25,275 bases of DNA from JANNRA01 sp031401035 (GTDB lineage: Bacteria; Desulfobacterota; Binatia; HRBIN30; CADEER01). Numbering within the stretch: position 1 is the stretch's first letter; the number at the start of each line of letters is the position of its first letter. The stretch lies in assembly GCA_031401035.1 (NCBI GenBank), contig JANNRA010000180.1, forward strand, positions 1 through 25,275. The letters run 5' to 3'. A program made the position numbers and the translations under genes. This document shows, piece by piece, positions 23,764 through 25,275 of the stretch. Under the pieces are notes generated by a model. The model made no database searches and was not told the origin of the DNA. It saw nothing but the letters and a program-made list of their open reading frames with translations.

Positions 23764-25200
23764 ATGTCCGCTCTGCGCACGCAGCTGACGATCGCCGGGG
23801 CCTGGCGCGACGCCGCCGACGGTGTCCGCTTCCCGGTCCACGAGCCGGCCACCGGCGCGTTGCTGGCCGAGGTCGCCGACGCGACGGTCGCCGACGGGCT
23901 CGCCGCCGTCGCCGCCGCGCACGCGGCGCAGCCGGGCTGGGCCGCGGCGGCGCCGCGCCACCGCAGCGAGGTGCTGCGCGGCGCCTTCGAGCTGATGCTG
24001 GCGCGCGCCGACGGGCTGGCCGAGCTGATCGTGCGCGAGAACGGCAAGCCGCTCGCCGAGGCGCGCGGCGAAGTCGCCTACGCGGCCGAGTTCTTCCGCT
24101 GGTACGCCGAGGAGGCGGTGCGTCTCGACGGCCGCTTCGCCACCGCGCCGAGCGGCGCCAATCGCATTCTCGTCACGCAGCAGCCGATCGGCGTCGCGCT
24201 GCTGGTGACGCCGTGGAACTTCCCCGCCGCCATGGCGACGCGCAAGATCGGCCCGGCCCTCGCCGCCGGCTGCGCGGTGGTGCTCAAACCCGCCACCGAG
24301 ACGCCGCTGACGGCGCTCGCCGTCGCCGAGGTGCTCGCCGAGGCGGGGGTGCCGGCGGGCGTGGTCAACGTCGTGCCGACGACGCGCAACGCCGCCGTGG
24401 TCGCCGCCGCGCTCGACGACGCGCGCGTGCGCAAGCTGTCGTTCACCGGCTCGACCGAGGTCGGCCGCCTGCTGCTGGCGCAAGCGGCGCGGCGCGTCGT
24501 GAAGTGCTCGATGGAGCTCGGCGGCAACGCGCCGTTCCTCGTCTTCGCCGACGCCGACCTCGACGCCGCCATCGAGGGCGCGCTGATCGCCAAGATGCGG
24601 CACAACGGCGAGGCCTGCACGGCGGCCAACCGCTTCTACGCCGAGCGGCCGGTGGCGGCGGAGTTCAGCCGCCGGCTGGCGGCGGCGATGGCGGCCCTGC
24701 CGATGGGCAACGGGCTCGACCCGGGGGTGCGCGTCGGCCCGCTGGTCGACGCCGCGACGCGCGCCAAGGTCGCGCGCCTGGTCGCGGCGGCGGTCGACGC
24801 CGGCGCGCGCATCCTCACCGGCGGCCGACTGCCGGAGGGGGCGGGCTTCTTCTACCCGCCGACGGTGCTCGACCAGGTGGCGCCCGACTCGCCGATCCTC
24901 GCCGAGGAGATCTTCGGACCGGTCGCGCCGGTGGTCACCTTCGACGGCGAGGCGCAGGTGATCCGCCTCGCCAACGCCAGCCAGCACGGCCTGGTGTCGT
25001 ATCTGTACACACGCGACCTGGCGCGCGGCCTGCGCGTCGCCGAGGCGCTCGAGTCGGGCATGATCGGTCTCAACCGCGGCCTGGTCTCCGACCCCGCGGC
25101 GCCCTTCGGCGGCATGAAGCAGAGCGGCATCGGCCGCGAGGGCGGCCGCGAGGGTATCCTGGCGTACACGGAAACCAAGTACATCGCGGTGCAGTGGTAA
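23764..25200 (+). CDS. gabD: NAD(P)-dependent succinate-semialdehyde-type aldehyde dehydrogenase
   Basis: The protein has 478 residues from the ATG at 23764. The longer frame from 23746 would run into the promoter region and adds nothing family-like. It is an aldehyde dehydrogenase with the cofactor-binding motif VTPWNFP at 148-154, the catalytic general base Glu251 in MELGGNAP, and the nucleophile Cys285 in HNGEACTAANR. The C-terminal block PFGGMKQSGIGREGGREGILAYTETKY is typical of succinate-semialdehyde dehydrogenases, which oxidise succinate semialdehyde to succinate in GABA breakdown. A related aldehyde substrate cannot be excluded. No GABA transaminase is in the window. Confidence 0.88.
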   Translation: MSALRTQLTIAGAWRDAADGVRFPVHEPATGALLAEVADATVADGLAAVAAAHAAQPGWAAAAPRHRSEVLRGAFELMLARADGLAELIVRENGKPLAEARGEVAYAAEFFRWYAEEAVRLDGRFATAPSGANRILVTQQPIGVALLVTPWNFPAAMATRKIGPALAAGCAVVLKPATETPLTALAVAEVLAEAGVPAGVVNVVPTTRNAAVVAAALDDARVRKLSFTGSTEVGRLLLAQAARRVVKCSMELGGNAPFLVFADADLDAAIEGALIAKMRHNGEACTAANRFYAERPVAAEFSRRLAAAMAALPMGNGLDPGVRVGPLVDAATRAKVARLVAAAVDAGARILTGGRLPEGAGFFYPPTVLDQVAPDSPILAEEIFGPVAPVVTFDGEAQVIRLANASQHGLVSYLYTRDLARGLRVAEALESGMIGLNRGLVSDPAAPFGGMKQSGIGREGGREGILAYTETKYIAVQW

Positions 25201-25230
25201 GGCGCTGCGTGGTGGCAGCTTGCTGGGACC

Positions 25231-25247
25231 GCGGGCGTCTCGCCCGC
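25231..25247. terminator. Hairpin of a GC-rich dispersed-type repeat after the dehydrogenase gene
   Basis: GCGGGCG-TCT-CGCCCGC is a perfect 7-bp stem with a 3-nt loop, 30 bp after the stop. The surrounding text GGGACCGCGGGCGTCTCGCCCGC resembles a widespread intergenic repeat of environmental bacteria (general impression, not checked), and a further GCGGGCGAG arm runs off the window edge. It may end the dehydrogenase transcript. Confidence 0.5.
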
Positions 25248-25275
25248 AGCCCAAGCGCGCTGCGCTGCGGGCGAG

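Noticed and set aside
20908..25254. A 1448-residue minus-strand protein spanning the P-type ATPase and the dehydrogenase region
   Set aside because: The ATPase is complete from 23649. The upstream extension is Arg/Gly/Ala-rich, has no family-like sequence and is antisense to an intact dehydrogenase gene.

Overview
The window is high-GC bacterial DNA, dense with genes and with strong G/C third-position bias. No phylogenetic marker is present, so I do not name a phylum. The clearest physiological clue is selenium. The window carries a selenoneine biosynthesis locus (senA, senB, selD). selD reads through an in-frame UGA at the known selenocysteine (Sec) position of selenophosphate synthetase, so the organism very probably decodes UGA as Sec. 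The Sec machinery genes (selA, selB, selC) are not in this window.

Layout. Positions 2-703 hold the C-terminal part of an APC-type permease. Positions 810-5318 hold the selenium locus: senB (-), a secreted transglutaminase-like protein (+) and senA (+) overlapping by 4 bp, then selD (-), with an inverted ACGGAG-type repeat between the convergent senA and selD. Positions 5485-7284 encode an exported lytic transglycosylase.

Positions 7311-17079 are a long minus-strand type I restriction-modification operon in the order hsdM, hsdS, broken AlbA_2-type regulator, 29-codon duplicate of the HsdS tail, DUF4062-HATPase regulator, hsdR, YgjP-like metallopeptidase. Every junction overlaps by a few bases. 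Upstream are two genes of lower GC (17265-18703), one HipA-like and one unrecognised, which look like further accessory or defence cargo. The right end is housekeeping: an APC transporter with a UspA-like tail, a P2-type cation ATPase and an NAD(P)-dependent succinate-semialdehyde-type dehydrogenase.

The most interesting observation is in senB. Its natural reading frame, with an ATG at 1772, meets an in-frame UGA at codon 7. The same frame then continues into the conserved N-terminal motif of the family, and there is no conventional start codon between the UGA and that motif. Four bases after the UGA comes a hairpin whose apical loop is GUU, the same loop as the hairpin after the Sec codon of the neighbouring selD. 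The residues form Sec-Phe-Ala-Cys, a UxxC motif. I infer that this SenB, the enzyme that uses selenophosphate to make a selenosugar, may itself be a selenoprotein. That would make selenoneine synthesis depend on selenium at the level of translation. I know of no description of a Sec-containing SenB, but I cannot search for one here.

The second unusual area is the regulator region of the restriction operon. It contains a 73-bp duplication of the hsdS 3' end, three 12-nt tandem-repeat linkers (two with G-tracts), and a one-base frame break at a G6 tract.
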